Assembly: GCF_000255655.1 (NCBI RefSeq)
Contig: NZ_JH636438.1
Span: 248,001 to 312,000, forward strand
Origin: Schlesneria paludicola DSM 18645
Lineage (GTDB): Bacteria; Planctomycetota; Planctomycetia; Planctomycetales; Planctomycetaceae
DNA: 64,000 nt
Direction of reading: 5' to 3'
In this document: piece by piece, positions 50,408-59,537 of the stretch
Layout of the letters: each line of letters starts with the position of its first letter
Position numbering within the stretch: position 1 is the stretch's first letter
Translations under genes and position numbers: made by a program
Notes under the pieces: generated by a model
Seen by the model: only the letters and a program-made list of their open reading frames with translations
The model's database searches: none
Told to the model about the DNA's origin: nothing

Positions 50408-51796
50408 TCATAGCGGGCGTGGGATCGACTTCCCGTGAGGGTCAAGCGTCGGCTGATCCAGCTCGATGGCAAGTTCTTTCTGCAGCTCAGGAGAAAGAAA
50501 ATGCTCGACTTCTTCCGCCGTGGCGTGCAGATGATCGCCGGGAAGGTCGAAGTGTCGAGCCATGTACGCTTCCCACAGCCGATGGGAGCGAACCAGATTT
50601 CTCGCTAAATCTCGACCGCGATCTGTCAAAGTGGCTGTGGGCGATGCGGCGGTAATCAATCTGTGTCGGAACAGATGCTTCAGGGCAAGCCAATCAAACC
50701 ACGTTCCCGCTGACATCTGATCGTGGTCCACCTGAGTCGACGTCGAGTTTGTTGTCGTCAGTTCGTCGCGGCGAAACAAGCTGCCGAGTCGATCTTCGCT
50801 CGCGATTCGAATCTTCAGGCGAAGTCGATCCAGTGTGCGCCGGATCAGGCCATGTCGTGGGCTGGCCAGGATGGTCACGATGAAGAGGCACCCGGCCGCA
50901 ATCGCCATCATGCCCGCGGTGCTTGCGTCGCGAACGTCTGTGTAACCAAGTCTCGAGAACAGCATGCTTGGGATGGTGATCGCGCCGGCGTGCCCCAGCA
51001 GGGCACTTAGTGCGGCGATGATAAGCGTCAGGATCAGCATCATTCCTAGGCGATCGGTCAGCAGCCGTGCGGTCGCGGCGGGGACGATCAGCATGGCGAT
51101 CACCAGAATGGCGCCGACGCTTTCAAAGGCCGCCACAAGCGTCGCGGCGGTCATCGTCATGAGGCCTAACTGGATCCATTTCGCATTCACTCCGACGGCA
51201 CCAGCAAGGCCGGGATCAAAGGTACTGAGTCGCAGTTCTTTGAAGAAGATCAGCACGATCAGCCCGTTCACGGCGAGGATGATTCCATTGACGGCGGCAG
51301 CCTGTGGAATGGGGATCGCATCGGAGAGCCGCATCAAGACCGATGTTTCCAGGCTACCATATAAGACGCAGCCTGGATCGACGTGAACTTTGTCCGCAAA
51401 CATGCGAATCAGCAGTAGGCCGAGTGCGAACATCGAGGTAAAGACCACTCCAATCGAGGCATCGCGATCCATGCGTCCCCACCGCTGAATGAGTTCCGTG
51501 ATGACAGCAGACAGGACTCCCGAAACAGCCGCCCCAAGAAACAACACGAGGTGTCTCGATCCGGCATTTGGGGTCACCCAATGATTGACTTCAAGCCGAT
51601 GGAGAGCCAGATAGGCAAGCACGATTCCGGGAAGAATGGAATGGCTCAATGCGTCGCCAAGAAGGCTCTGTCGTCGAAGCAGCAGCCACGCCCCCGGAAG
51701 CGAGCACGACATGGCGGCGAGGGCGCCAATCAGGACCGTCCAGGTGTCGAGCCATCCCCAGCCACTCAGAATCGAAATCAGTTCTCGGAACATCAT
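50408..51796 (-). CDS. Metal-ion ABC permease fused to a DtxR/MntR-type domain
   Basis: A 462-residue fusion. Residues 1-285 are an ABC-3 permease of the zinc/manganese/iron transporters (ZnuB/MntB): PGAWLLLRRQSLLGDALSHSILPGIVLAYL, GVVFTSMFALGLLLIRMFADKVHVD, ESVGAILVIAMLIVPAATARLLTDRLG with about eight helices. After LRRTLDRLRLKIRI comes a cytosolic segment whose last 100 residues match DtxR/MntR repressors: an HTH-like region (LALKHLFRHRLITA, TLTDRGRDLARNLVRSHRLWEAYM) and HLHATAEEVEHFLSPELQKEL ... LDPHGKSIP, the dimerisation and metal-binding segment. No ATPase or binding protein gene flanks it. Confidence 0.87.
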   Translation of the reverse strand: MMFRELISILSGWGWLDTWTVLIGALAAMSCSLPGAWLLLRRQSLLGDALSHSILPGIVLAYLALHRLEVNHWVTPNAGSRHLVLFLGAAVSGVLSAVITELIQRWGRMDRDASIGVVFTSMFALGLLLIRMFADKVHVDPGCVLYGSLETSVLMRLSDAIPIPQAAAVNGIILAVNGLIVLIFFKELRLSTFDPGLAGAVGVNAKWIQLGLMTMTAATLVAAFESVGAILVIAMLIVPAATARLLTDRLGMMLILTLIIAALSALLGHAGAITIPSMLFSRLGYTDVRDASTAGMMAIAAGCLFIVTILASPRHGLIRRTLDRLRLKIRIASEDRLGSLFRRDELTTTNSTSTQVDHDQMSAGTWFDWLALKHLFRHRLITAASPTATLTDRGRDLARNLVRSHRLWEAYMARHFDLPGDHLHATAEEVEHFLSPELQKELAIELDQPTLDPHGKSIPRPL

Positions 51797-51892
51797 CAGC
51801 TCAACGTTATCCGCGGGCGTTTGGTCGATTCACGAATTGCGGCCCTGTCAAAATCCTTGGGTCCGATTGGAAAATGAGACTCAGAAGTCGCG

Positions 51893-52831
51893 TTATTTTC
51901 GGGGCTGTTCAGACTTCTGCGGGGCTTTGAAAATCGGGATCAATTCGATCGTGACTTTCGTTCCCACTGGGGGAATTCGCTCCGTATACGCTTCGAACAT
52001 CAGGTCGTCATTCGTGGCACTGCTGGTCGCTGCGAGATCCAGCGTCGCCGTGGCAAAGTTGGCGACACAAATCAGATCACCTGATTCGGCCTGGTAATAC
52101 TTTTCGCCGGTTTTCTCATCCGTCACAAAAAAGCTTCCCGCGAAAACCCAGTTGGCTTCCATCGGGCGGATCTGCGATTGCTTGAAGATGGATTTCACCG
52201 CGGCCTGAAATGATTCATCTTTGGAAAGCTTCAAGCAGGTGTCACGCTGCATGGCGGTCATGTGACCATACCACAGCAATTCGTGGTGCTTGGTGTCCCA
52301 CTTCAATTCGGAATCATCGGGCAGGCGGAACGTGTCGGGAAGCTTTTCGAGCTTCTCGACAAAGTAGCGGCGTGTAGCATGTCGAATCCAGTTTTGAGCG
52401 GGAACACGATGAGCCTTCTTCTGCTCGTCCGTCCAATTGAGGAAAATCTCGATCTGTTGTCCGGTGGCTGGCTGGTACTCGGGCTGCCATCGAACGGGGC
52501 TACCCGGTTCTGCCCCCAGTGCCAAGAGCCCCGCATGCACAATCTGGGCGGGCGACTGTACCGAGAGCAATGATTCGTGTTCTTTGGTTTGCTTGAGGCA
52601 CACCAGCATTTCCAGCAGGCCTTCGCGCAGCACGACCTCACTTCGAAGCAGCAGCTTCTTTCCCTTGGCGTCCAAGAGAACCGTTCCTGATTTGTTCAGA
52701 GGCTTGGGTTCATCCGGACTGGATACAGTCGATGTGGGGGGCGGATTGTCGTCTGCGCCCTGGCAATTGAGACACAGATTTGTCCAGGTTAGCAGGGCGA
52801 TCAAAGCGCTTATCGAAAATCGTCGCGTCAT
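51893..52831 (-). CDS. YdjY-domain secreted protein
   Basis: A 312-residue exported protein (signal about 1-26, LLTWTNLCLNCQGADD). A Pro/Ser linker follows, then a YdjY-type domain, common in planctomycetes: VVLREGLLEMLVCLKQTKEHESLLSVQSPAQIVHAGLLALGAEPG is diagnostic. Later segments include NWVFAGSFFVTDEKTGEKYYQAESGDLICVANF and PPVGTKVTIELIP. Function is not known; the domain also occurs next to iron-sulfur ferredoxin-like proteins. ATG 52831 precedes the signal peptide. Confidence 0.83.
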   Translation of the reverse strand: MTRRFSISALIALLTWTNLCLNCQGADDNPPPTSTVSSPDEPKPLNKSGTVLLDAKGKKLLLRSEVVLREGLLEMLVCLKQTKEHESLLSVQSPAQIVHAGLLALGAEPGSPVRWQPEYQPATGQQIEIFLNWTDEQKKAHRVPAQNWIRHATRRYFVEKLEKLPDTFRLPDDSELKWDTKHHELLWYGHMTAMQRDTCLKLSKDESFQAAVKSIFKQSQIRPMEANWVFAGSFFVTDEKTGEKYYQAESGDLICVANFATATLDLAATSSATNDDLMFEAYTERIPPVGTKVTIELIPIFKAPQKSEQPRK

Positions 52832-53415
52832 TGGGATACTCGTGAATGAAGGACGTTTGTCATGATTCGGCCACATTTTCGGGAATCGGGAATCTGTGTC
52901 ACCGTAGCAGAAATGGCCCCGATTTCGCATCGAAGAATTCACAATGCCCCTTCAATCCGCTTCTGGAAACCTGTTGCGCAACTTGAAGGGGCTTCGTTTC
53001 GCGTTTGCACCGGCAGAGGGCAAATAATTCGCCGGTTCCAACTCGCCGGTACTTTCGTCGCTTGGAAGAAGTGTCGTTCGCGTATTGTATTGTCTCTGAT
53101 ATGAATTGTGAGCGTTGTGTCTTATATTGCGTCGCCTTGATCGGCGTGGCAATTTCTGGATCAAGAATTTGAAGTGGTTTGATTTGGATGACGAAATTCG
53201 CGTGCTGCATTGCGTCATCCCGTTGGTTAAAGTGAAATCATGGAACTTCAGAAACGGATGGCCGGCGCTTGCGCCTTGTGACCTCAGAGAACCGTCATCA
53301 AGGGGACCCTCAGTGGCCAGCGGAAACGTTTGATTTGCTTTTTACTGACCGACCGAAAGGGTTTGATTCAGCGTCGTCCGGCGATCTTTGCCACGTCTGA
53401 AAAGGAAAATGTGTT
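52832..53415. other. Divergent intergenic region with nested dyads
   Basis: About 580 bases between the YdjY gene (minus) and the triple-zinc-ribbon gene (plus). The nested inverted repeats at 52946-52992 are the main feature. AT content rises around 53090-53230 but no gene is supported. Confidence 0.45.
52946..52992. repeat. Nested inverted repeats in a divergent promoter region
   Basis: Outer arms GCCCCTTCAA / TTGAAGGGGC (10 bp, perfect) enclose 27 bases, of which the last 10 are the perfect palindrome GTTGCGCAAC. It lies 115-160 bases upstream of the YdjY start. A regulator-binding site or hairpin is possible; the sequence does not tell which. Confidence 0.45.
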
Positions 53416-53847
53416 ATGCCCGCTTGGCCTGGTGGACCGTGTCCGAAATGCGGTGAAGAGATGCCGCCGAACATGATTCATTGCCGTACCTGTCGGATGT
53501 TACTGAATCCAGAGTTGGAAAAAGATAGCGTCGAAATCCCGCATTTCGTTCCTCTCCAGGAGGTCGATAGCTTGGTTGAAATTACCCCCCTTGGGCTGTT
53601 CGTTGACTGCACGAGTTGCCATCAGGAACTCAAAATCAATCGGAAGTATCTGGGGCAGCGTGTGCAATGCAAATTCTGCTCGGCCGACTTCCGGCTGGAC
53701 CCACAGAGTCCGGCGGTGATCGAGGCGGACTCGTATGCGCCGTGTCCTCATTGCCAGGAAACCTTGCGGTTCGCCAAGAAGTACGTTGGTTCGAAAGTCG
53801 CCTGCCGATTTTGCCAGGGCAAGGTTCATATTCTGAGCCCTCATTAG
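53416..53847 (+). CDS. Triple zinc-ribbon protein
   Basis: A 143-residue protein made of three zinc ribbons: CPKCGEEMPPNMIHCRTC (about 9-26), CTSCHQELKINRKYLGQRVQCKFCSADFRLD (about 69-98) and CPHCQETLRFAKKYVGSKVACRFCQGKVHI (about 113-141). The second and third are tandem copies, with matching KINRKYLGQRVQC and RFAKKYVGSKVAC; these resemble the MJ0042-type finger. No membrane or signal segment. Its role is unknown. The PIG-L gene lies about 300 bases downstream. Confidence 0.8.
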   Translation: MPAWPGGPCPKCGEEMPPNMIHCRTCRMLLNPELEKDSVEIPHFVPLQEVDSLVEITPLGLFVDCTSCHQELKINRKYLGQRVQCKFCSADFRLDPQSPAVIEADSYAPCPHCQETLRFAKKYVGSKVACRFCQGKVHILSPH

Positions 53848-54142
53848 TTCTGAGTTCTCAGTCGTTTCATCGCAAGTCTGGTATCACGTTTGAGGCGCAG
53901 GGCGATGGTGATTCGTTGGCGGTTTGCGACGAGTCATTGTCATGCGCGGCACGGATGTCGAGGCCCGTCGCGCATCGTTTCGGGAACCACGCATTCGTCC
54001 TTCGGGACGCAACCTTCGATTGCTCATGGATCGTTGCCGCCCGCGGATGCGTCCCTGTTCAAATTGGGGCTCAGCCGGTGTAATGAGCAACATTCGGGAA
54101 TCGTGCCCGACAGTTGCCGACACCTTCTACGACGAGCCTTTG

Positions 54143-54970
54143 ATGACGACATCTGAACCACTGCGAATCCTGGTCATTGGAGCCCATCCGGACGATTGCG
54201 AATTGAAAGCGGGGGGGCTAACAACGCTTTACCGCCAGGCGGGCCACCACGTCAAATTTGTCAGCGTGACGAATGGTGAGGCCGGACATCAAAGTCTTCC
54301 GCCAGCCGAACTGGTTCAGACGCGATTGGCGGAAACGAATGCCGTCGCGGCCTTGATGGGGATCGACTACGAGATCCTGTCGAATCGAGATGGCCGCTTG
54401 CTTCCCACTCTGGAAGCGAGATTCGAACTGATCGCGTTGATCCGCCGTTTTCGGCCGGACCTGATTCTGACTCATCGCCCCAACGACTATCATCCTGACC
54501 ACCGTGCAACCTCGACCCTTGTCTGCGATGCGGCTTACATGGTGATCGTCCCCCATATCGTTCCCGACGTGCCTGCACTGCGAGTGAACCCGGTGATCGC
54601 CTATCTTTCGGATCACTTCCAGCGGCCCGCACCATTCCAGCCGACGATCGTTGTCGATGTCGAGCCGGTGCTTGAACGCATCGTTGACCAGATGGTTTGC
54701 CATCGCTCGCAGTTCTTCGAATGGCTTCCGTACACACTGTGCGACGAGAAGTCGTTCCCGAAGGATGCTGCGGGCGAACGAGACTATGTGAAGCAGTTCT
54801 ACTGCCAGTTCAATGGGCCACTGGCTGATCGATATCGCGATCTGGTCGTGAAAACGTATGGTGAAACAGCAGGGCGTTCTATACGGTATATCGAAGCATT
54901 TGAACCATGTGAGTACGGATCGCCGATGACGGCGGAAACACGCAAGCGACTGTTTCCCATGCTTCCATGA
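54143..54970 (+). CDS. PIG-L family deacetylase
   Basis: A zinc-dependent deacetylase of the PIG-L/LmbE family acting on GlcNAc-type substrates (GlcNAc-PI, mycothiol or bacillithiol precursors). VIGAHPDDCELKAGG (His15, Asp17, Asp18) and PNDYHPDHRAT hold the metal and catalytic residues. The 275-residue length is usual. ATG 54143 is close to the domain; an in-frame ATG at 54083 would add 20 residues. The C-terminal part (AFEPCEYGSPMTAETRKRLFPML) is as in planctomycete homologues. Substrate not determined. Confidence 0.88.
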   Translation: MTTSEPLRILVIGAHPDDCELKAGGLTTLYRQAGHHVKFVSVTNGEAGHQSLPPAELVQTRLAETNAVAALMGIDYEILSNRDGRLLPTLEARFELIALIRRFRPDLILTHRPNDYHPDHRATSTLVCDAAYMVIVPHIVPDVPALRVNPVIAYLSDHFQRPAPFQPTIVVDVEPVLERIVDQMVCHRSQFFEWLPYTLCDEKSFPKDAAGERDYVKQFYCQFNGPLADRYRDLVVKTYGETAGRSIRYIEAFEPCEYGSPMTAETRKRLFPMLP

Positions 54971-55025
54971 ACGTATTTGTGATCGATAAGCAAATCACGT
55001 ATCGCCTGGTCGTCCTTGAATTCGC

Positions 55026-56252
55026 TCAAGGGTGAGGTGCCGCGACCCTGTTCTCTGTCTGCAAGATCTGAGACAGGGTTTCTCCTTTGAGGCGGACATC
55101 CTCACCAAGAAAGAATGCACCGCTGCCATTGGTCAGGTGGTTTGCTTCGATGACACAGCCTGCCGGGTATGCCGGGGTCGCCCCGCGGGTATACGTCGCG
55201 TAAATGGCAGGCGCCTTCGAGTCGGACTTGCGCCAGAAACTATTTCCTTGAATCGTCGCGGCTCGCAGTCGACCGATCGTGAGCAGTGGGAAGTCGAAGC
55301 TGCGTTGACTCATGTGATTGGATTCGATGACGGCACCAAAAACCGCCTGGCCAGGATGATTCTCGATGTTCATGGCGGTCGCGATGACCAGCGGGTGTTG
55401 GACATTCTCGAAATAGTTACCCGTGACGCGTAACGCGTGGCAGACGCCGGCCCCTTCGACATGTCCTGATTCCGGTTGATCGAGGCGAATCCCAGACGAC
55501 ACCACCAGCCCATAGACGCCCAGCTCAACGATATTGTTTGCAAGCTGAACATTGGCCGATTGTTCGACGTGGGCGGCACCTCCCAGATCTCCGCCGCCCA
55601 GGCGACACTGCTGAATTCGCAGGGCGTTGCATTGCTGGTAGGCCGTTACGGCAAAGCCGCCTCCGCTGCAATTGATCGTTGATTCGCGAATCGTCACGCC
55701 ATAACTTTCGCGCAGCTTGACGGTCGCGTCTTGATTCCGCTGACTGCTGAACCAGCAATTGTCGACAATCGCATCAATACCGCTACGCAGTTCAAGTACT
55801 GGGGCGGCTGGATTCGACGCCGAAAGGCCAGTCAGCTCGATCGCGCGATTCTGATTCGTCGATCCCACTGCCAATAACAGGGGGGCGCTCCCATCCCCCT
55901 GCATCAACGGAGGTTTTCCTTTAAACGCACCTCCGCCGCGGCAGGGACGATGTCCGATCAGACGTTTGGCGCCGAACTTGTTTTGTCCACCGATCTGAAG
56001 AGCGCCCTCAACATGATAGAAGGCGCGTACGTCGGGGAAATGAATCTCTTCCCCAGCGTCGAGCGCGGCCTGGATGGCCGCTCGATCGTCCGTCTTGCCG
56101 TCGCCCACGGCCCCGAAATCAAGCACGCTGACGCGGCCATCCGTGAGACGCTTTTCTGCTTGTCCACGGATGGGGCGAATGGAATAGCCCGATCCCAGGC
56201 CGACAATCGCCACAACACCAATTAACGCCAACGATCCAAGAAATCGCGACAT
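55026..56252 (-). CDS. Right-handed beta-helix (pectate-lyase-like) secreted protein
   Basis: A 408-residue exported protein (signal about 1-33, with FLGSLALIGVVAIVGLGSGYS). VLDFGAVGDGKTDDRAAIQAALDA is the entry motif of the pectate lyase 3/polygalacturonase-type beta helix. The repeats that follow (IVDNCWFSSQRNQDATVKL, YGVTIRESTINCSGGG, ANVQLANNIVELG, IESNHMSQRS, IQGNSFWRKSD) are regular parallel beta-helix rungs. No lyase catalytic residues could be assigned. It lies last in a minus-strand group with the ceramidase-like and PQQ genes and is convergent with the PIG-L gene. Confidence 0.83.
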   Translation of the reverse strand: MSRFLGSLALIGVVAIVGLGSGYSIRPIRGQAEKRLTDGRVSVLDFGAVGDGKTDDRAAIQAALDAGEEIHFPDVRAFYHVEGALQIGGQNKFGAKRLIGHRPCRGGGAFKGKPPLMQGDGSAPLLLAVGSTNQNRAIELTGLSASNPAAPVLELRSGIDAIVDNCWFSSQRNQDATVKLRESYGVTIRESTINCSGGGFAVTAYQQCNALRIQQCRLGGGDLGGAAHVEQSANVQLANNIVELGVYGLVVSSGIRLDQPESGHVEGAGVCHALRVTGNYFENVQHPLVIATAMNIENHPGQAVFGAVIESNHMSQRSFDFPLLTIGRLRAATIQGNSFWRKSDSKAPAIYATYTRGATPAYPAGCVIEANHLTNGSGAFFLGEDVRLKGETLSQILQTENRVAAPHP

Positions 56253-56312
56253 GATCACGTTTGCTCTCCGGATGAATCATGGTTCCGTCCACGATGAATC
56301 GCGTTACGCGAT

Positions 56313-57629
56313 TTAGTCTGGCTTACCTTCCGCCATCTTTCCGAGCATCGTGTAAATGTTAATCAAGGCCCGGTTCATCATTTCTTCGCCCGCACCGATT
56401 TGAGCGGGTGATACCGGGGCATCCGCCCCGTAGCCACCTTCAGAAACGGCTTCGATGGTGGGGAAGTAGTTCATGTAACCGTTGCAGTAGCCGAAGAACA
56501 GCGTGTGTTTGACATACGCTCGATCTCGCAACCGGACGGCATGATTCGAGAAGAATTCGCCCGAACCACCAACGATCGCCAGTTCGCGATTGATCAGCAC
56601 CGTGCAGATTTCCGGATGCATGCCATCTTTGTATTCCTCAGCGAAGTTCCGAATCAATTCGGGAAAGAACGCCTGACTGAAGGCTAGCATCACCGAAGGG
56701 TTGTTCAGATCAATCCGCGTGGTGAAATGGAACCGATCCACGCGTCCCTGGATTGAGGGTCGGCGCGGTGACGCGGTTTCGGTTGCTTTGGCCAGGTTTA
56801 AGACGTCGTTTCCCAACTGTTCGCCGAAGGCCTTCGGGCCTGAGACGTTGATTGCATTGACGCTCATGTCTCCGGCCGCCCCTTGAATGAAGACGCATGG
56901 AGCTCCCAGTTCCTGCTGAACATGGTTCATCATGAAGCCGGGATAGTCGGCCGAGAACTTCAGTTCCTTGTTGTCGGTCATCACCGGGTGTGCTGCGAAG
57001 TTGACGAGCACGACCAGCGGATTTCCGTTGAGATCATCGAACCGCACAACCCCCAGTTGCGGGTCGCGGGCGGGGGGCTTCCGCTTCGAATGACGGTTGC
57101 GATTGTACGGAACGTCGGCCGCCGAGACGCCCATTCGAGCCGGTTGCAGCGTTGTCGCCGCTTCGAGAATGGTTGATGAAAGCATCTCCGGCAGGTTTTT
57201 TAGATAGGCAATCGCCGCATCGAATTTGCCTTTTCCGAACCCTTCGCGATCGGTGAGTTCAAACACGGGCCCGTGATGCGTATGCGATCCCACGATGAGC
57301 AGGTGTTCGATGTTGGCTTTTTCACGAATCGTCTTGCGAATCTGTTCCATCATGGCCGTTGTCGGGGCGCGGCCGGTATCCATGCCGACGATTGCCAGTC
57401 GTACGGAGTCCGCTTCCACGACGATGGCCTTCGCCATCAATGGATCGAGCGTGCCTTGCGAGAGCATGTCGCGCCGGGCTCCATAGCCCCACATCGGCGT
57501 GGCGACTTGAGGCGTGATGTCCTTTTGAGCGAATCCCACTTTGAAGTCAGCATCGTCTGCCAGACTGATTCCACACGTGAGCGAAATCGTCAGCAGGAGC
57601 GATGCCAGCGAGCTGTACCGAGCAATCAT
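56313..57629 (-). CDS. Neutral/alkaline non-lysosomal ceramidase-like protein
   Basis: A 438-residue secreted protein (signal about 1-24, ending GISLA). It has the N-terminal domain of neutral ceramidases: VGFAQKDITPQVATPMWGYG, VGMDTGRAPTTAMMEQIR, LLIVGSHTHHGPVF (zinc-binding His cluster), NFAAHPVMTDNK and FIQGAAGDMSVN. The C-terminal Ig-like domain of full neutral ceramidases is missing. In planctomycetes these shorter proteins are often near sulfatases or carbohydrate genes and may act on other amides. It lies 60 bases from the start of the beta-helix gene and likely forms an operon with it. Confidence 0.85.
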   Translation of the reverse strand: MIARYSSLASLLLTISLTCGISLADDADFKVGFAQKDITPQVATPMWGYGARRDMLSQGTLDPLMAKAIVVEADSVRLAIVGMDTGRAPTTAMMEQIRKTIREKANIEHLLIVGSHTHHGPVFELTDREGFGKGKFDAAIAYLKNLPEMLSSTILEAATTLQPARMGVSAADVPYNRNRHSKRKPPARDPQLGVVRFDDLNGNPLVVLVNFAAHPVMTDNKELKFSADYPGFMMNHVQQELGAPCVFIQGAAGDMSVNAINVSGPKAFGEQLGNDVLNLAKATETASPRRPSIQGRVDRFHFTTRIDLNNPSVMLAFSQAFFPELIRNFAEEYKDGMHPEICTVLINRELAIVGGSGEFFSNHAVRLRDRAYVKHTLFFGYCNGYMNYFPTIEAVSEGGYGADAPVSPAQIGAGEEMMNRALINIYTMLGKMAEGKPD

Positions 57630-57864
57630 CAGGGGCCCCTCAAGTGGATTGTTAGAGCGACAACATCCCGTCGGTCTTCGACGTGTGAATCAACTGCAAT
57701 GCATCACGACGTGATCTTGGAATACCCGGAGCCTCGCGGATGTTCCGAAGTCACCGAAATCCAATGCCTGCAGAGGGATTCAACGATCCCACTCTAACTA
57801 CCTTCTGAAAGCGAACAAAGTTTCCCTCCGCGGCCGCCGCGATGGAAATCGTCTGACGTGGTGA

Positions 57865-59229
57865 CTATTTCGATGGGTCGGCGGCGAGTGACACGGAAAT
57901 GATTTCGAGATCGTTTCGCGCATAGACATTCCGATGAGCGAACGCGGGGTGGCTCCAAACGACTTCGCGTCGCTGCGCAGGGCCCGTTGGTTCCAGTAGG
58001 TGGGCACGGCTGATTTCCTCGTAACCCGCTGGCGACAATCTCGCGATGATCAAATCACCCTGCTCGCTGAATAGGAAATAGCGATCATCCTGCTTCACCA
58101 GGAACGCACTTCCCCAACGTGCCGAGACCTTGCTGGTGGCCTCGAATGTCGACCACAGGCGATTGCCGGATGCCAGTTCAAGGCCACGCAGTTCCCCATA
58201 GCTGCAGACTCCGTAAATGAAATCCCCCTCAATCACCGGCGTGCTGATCACGCAATGCAGCGCCTCGGTCAGGCGTTCATTTTGTCCCTGGCGACGCCAG
58301 ACCTTCGTGGCTTTCGGTTCCGTTGGATCGAGTTTGACAAGCAATGCGCCATCGTAGAAAGCGCTGATTAGCAATTTGTCTCTGCTCAAGCGCGGTGTTG
58401 CCACCGACATTCCCGCCTTCGATGTGAAAGGTTCTTCCCAAAACGTTTTGCCAGTTTCTGGATCGAGCGAACTGAGTGCGGCAGGATGCCAGACGATCAG
58501 TTGTCGACGGCCTCCTGCTTCAACAATGATCGGTGATCCGTATCCAGGACCATGCTCGGTTTCGGAATCGAGTGCGCGCCAGAGTTCTTTTCCCGTCTCT
58601 TTGTGAAATGCCACGACGGTTTGGCCCTTGCCGCCCACCAGACAAATCAGGCGATCGCCGTCCAGCAATGGATTTGCCGAGTATCCCCATACAGGAGGTT
58701 GCTCGCGGCCGTAATCCGTGCGGAAATTCTTCGACCAGATGACGGTGCCATCGTCCTCGTTCAGGCAAAACAGATGGCCTTCCGATCCCAACGTGTAGAC
58801 GCGTCCGTCCTGAACCACAGGTGTCGTTCGTGGACCCGCTGGATAGCTGACTGTGTACGGGCAGTCGTATTCGTGCTTCCAGAGAATGGCTCCATTGTCA
58901 TCGCTCAAGCACAGGACACGTTCGGTCGCCTGACGTTTGGTTCGATCGAAAGGGTCGCTGGGATTCGTGATTCCGGCAGGCATCTGCTTATCGGTGACAA
59001 ACACATGCTTTCCGACAACGGCCGGACCAGAATACCCGCCGCCAATTTTCGTGCGCCAACGAACGGGGGGCCCACCTGCTGGAAATTCTTTGACGATCCC
59101 CGTCTCACGCCACACACCATCGCGCTGCGGTCCCAGCCATTGTGGCCATTCCTCTCCGCGAACGGTGCTGGTCAATGAGAATTGAAGCACCGCGAGAAGG
59201 ACCGGCAGACGTTTGAAACTTAAGGACAT
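57865..59229 (-). CDS. PQQ-binding-like beta-propeller secreted protein
   Basis: A 454-residue exported protein (signal about 1-26). WPQWLGPQRDGVWRETGIV and PVRWRTKIGGGYSGPAVVGKHVFVTD start the PQQ-like propeller; repeats such as GRVYTLGSEGHLFCLNEDDGTVIW, LLDGDRLICLVGGKGQTVVAFHKETGKELW and LSSLDPETGKTFW are its blades. It matches the planctomycete outer-membrane-protein-assembly-like (BamB-type) propellers; no catalytic residues for dehydrogenase activity are evident. ATG 59229 precedes the signal. It may head the minus-strand group, with a 235-base gap to the ceramidase gene. Confidence 0.88.
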   Translation of the reverse strand: MSLSFKRLPVLLAVLQFSLTSTVRGEEWPQWLGPQRDGVWRETGIVKEFPAGGPPVRWRTKIGGGYSGPAVVGKHVFVTDKQMPAGITNPSDPFDRTKRQATERVLCLSDDNGAILWKHEYDCPYTVSYPAGPRTTPVVQDGRVYTLGSEGHLFCLNEDDGTVIWSKNFRTDYGREQPPVWGYSANPLLDGDRLICLVGGKGQTVVAFHKETGKELWRALDSETEHGPGYGSPIIVEAGGRRQLIVWHPAALSSLDPETGKTFWEEPFTSKAGMSVATPRLSRDKLLISAFYDGALLVKLDPTEPKATKVWRRQGQNERLTEALHCVISTPVIEGDFIYGVCSYGELRGLELASGNRLWSTFEATSKVSARWGSAFLVKQDDRYFLFSEQGDLIIARLSPAGYEEISRAHLLEPTGPAQRREVVWSHPAFAHRNVYARNDLEIISVSLAADPSK

Positions 59230-59537
59230 TGAAAGCCTTCCTTGAAACAGTTGAATGAGTCCGTCGAACGGCGGCATTGTCGGCCTGCGGAAATCAGGAC
59301 GACAGGCCGCTTGGTATTCATGAGATCAGGGTGTTTTTGAATCTGAGCCCAGCCAGTCCCCGTGATTTCGACAGGCGGCTGACTCAATCGCGAACGTGTC
59401 CTTGATCGTCGGATTTGACGACAAGTTCCTGGCATCCGCTTGTGAATCATAGACCGTGCGGTCAAAATCCAAAGACAAATTCTGAAGCGTTTCTCCCGTG
59501 AACGCCTCTTCTTCTCTTTGAGATTGGAACAAATCTG

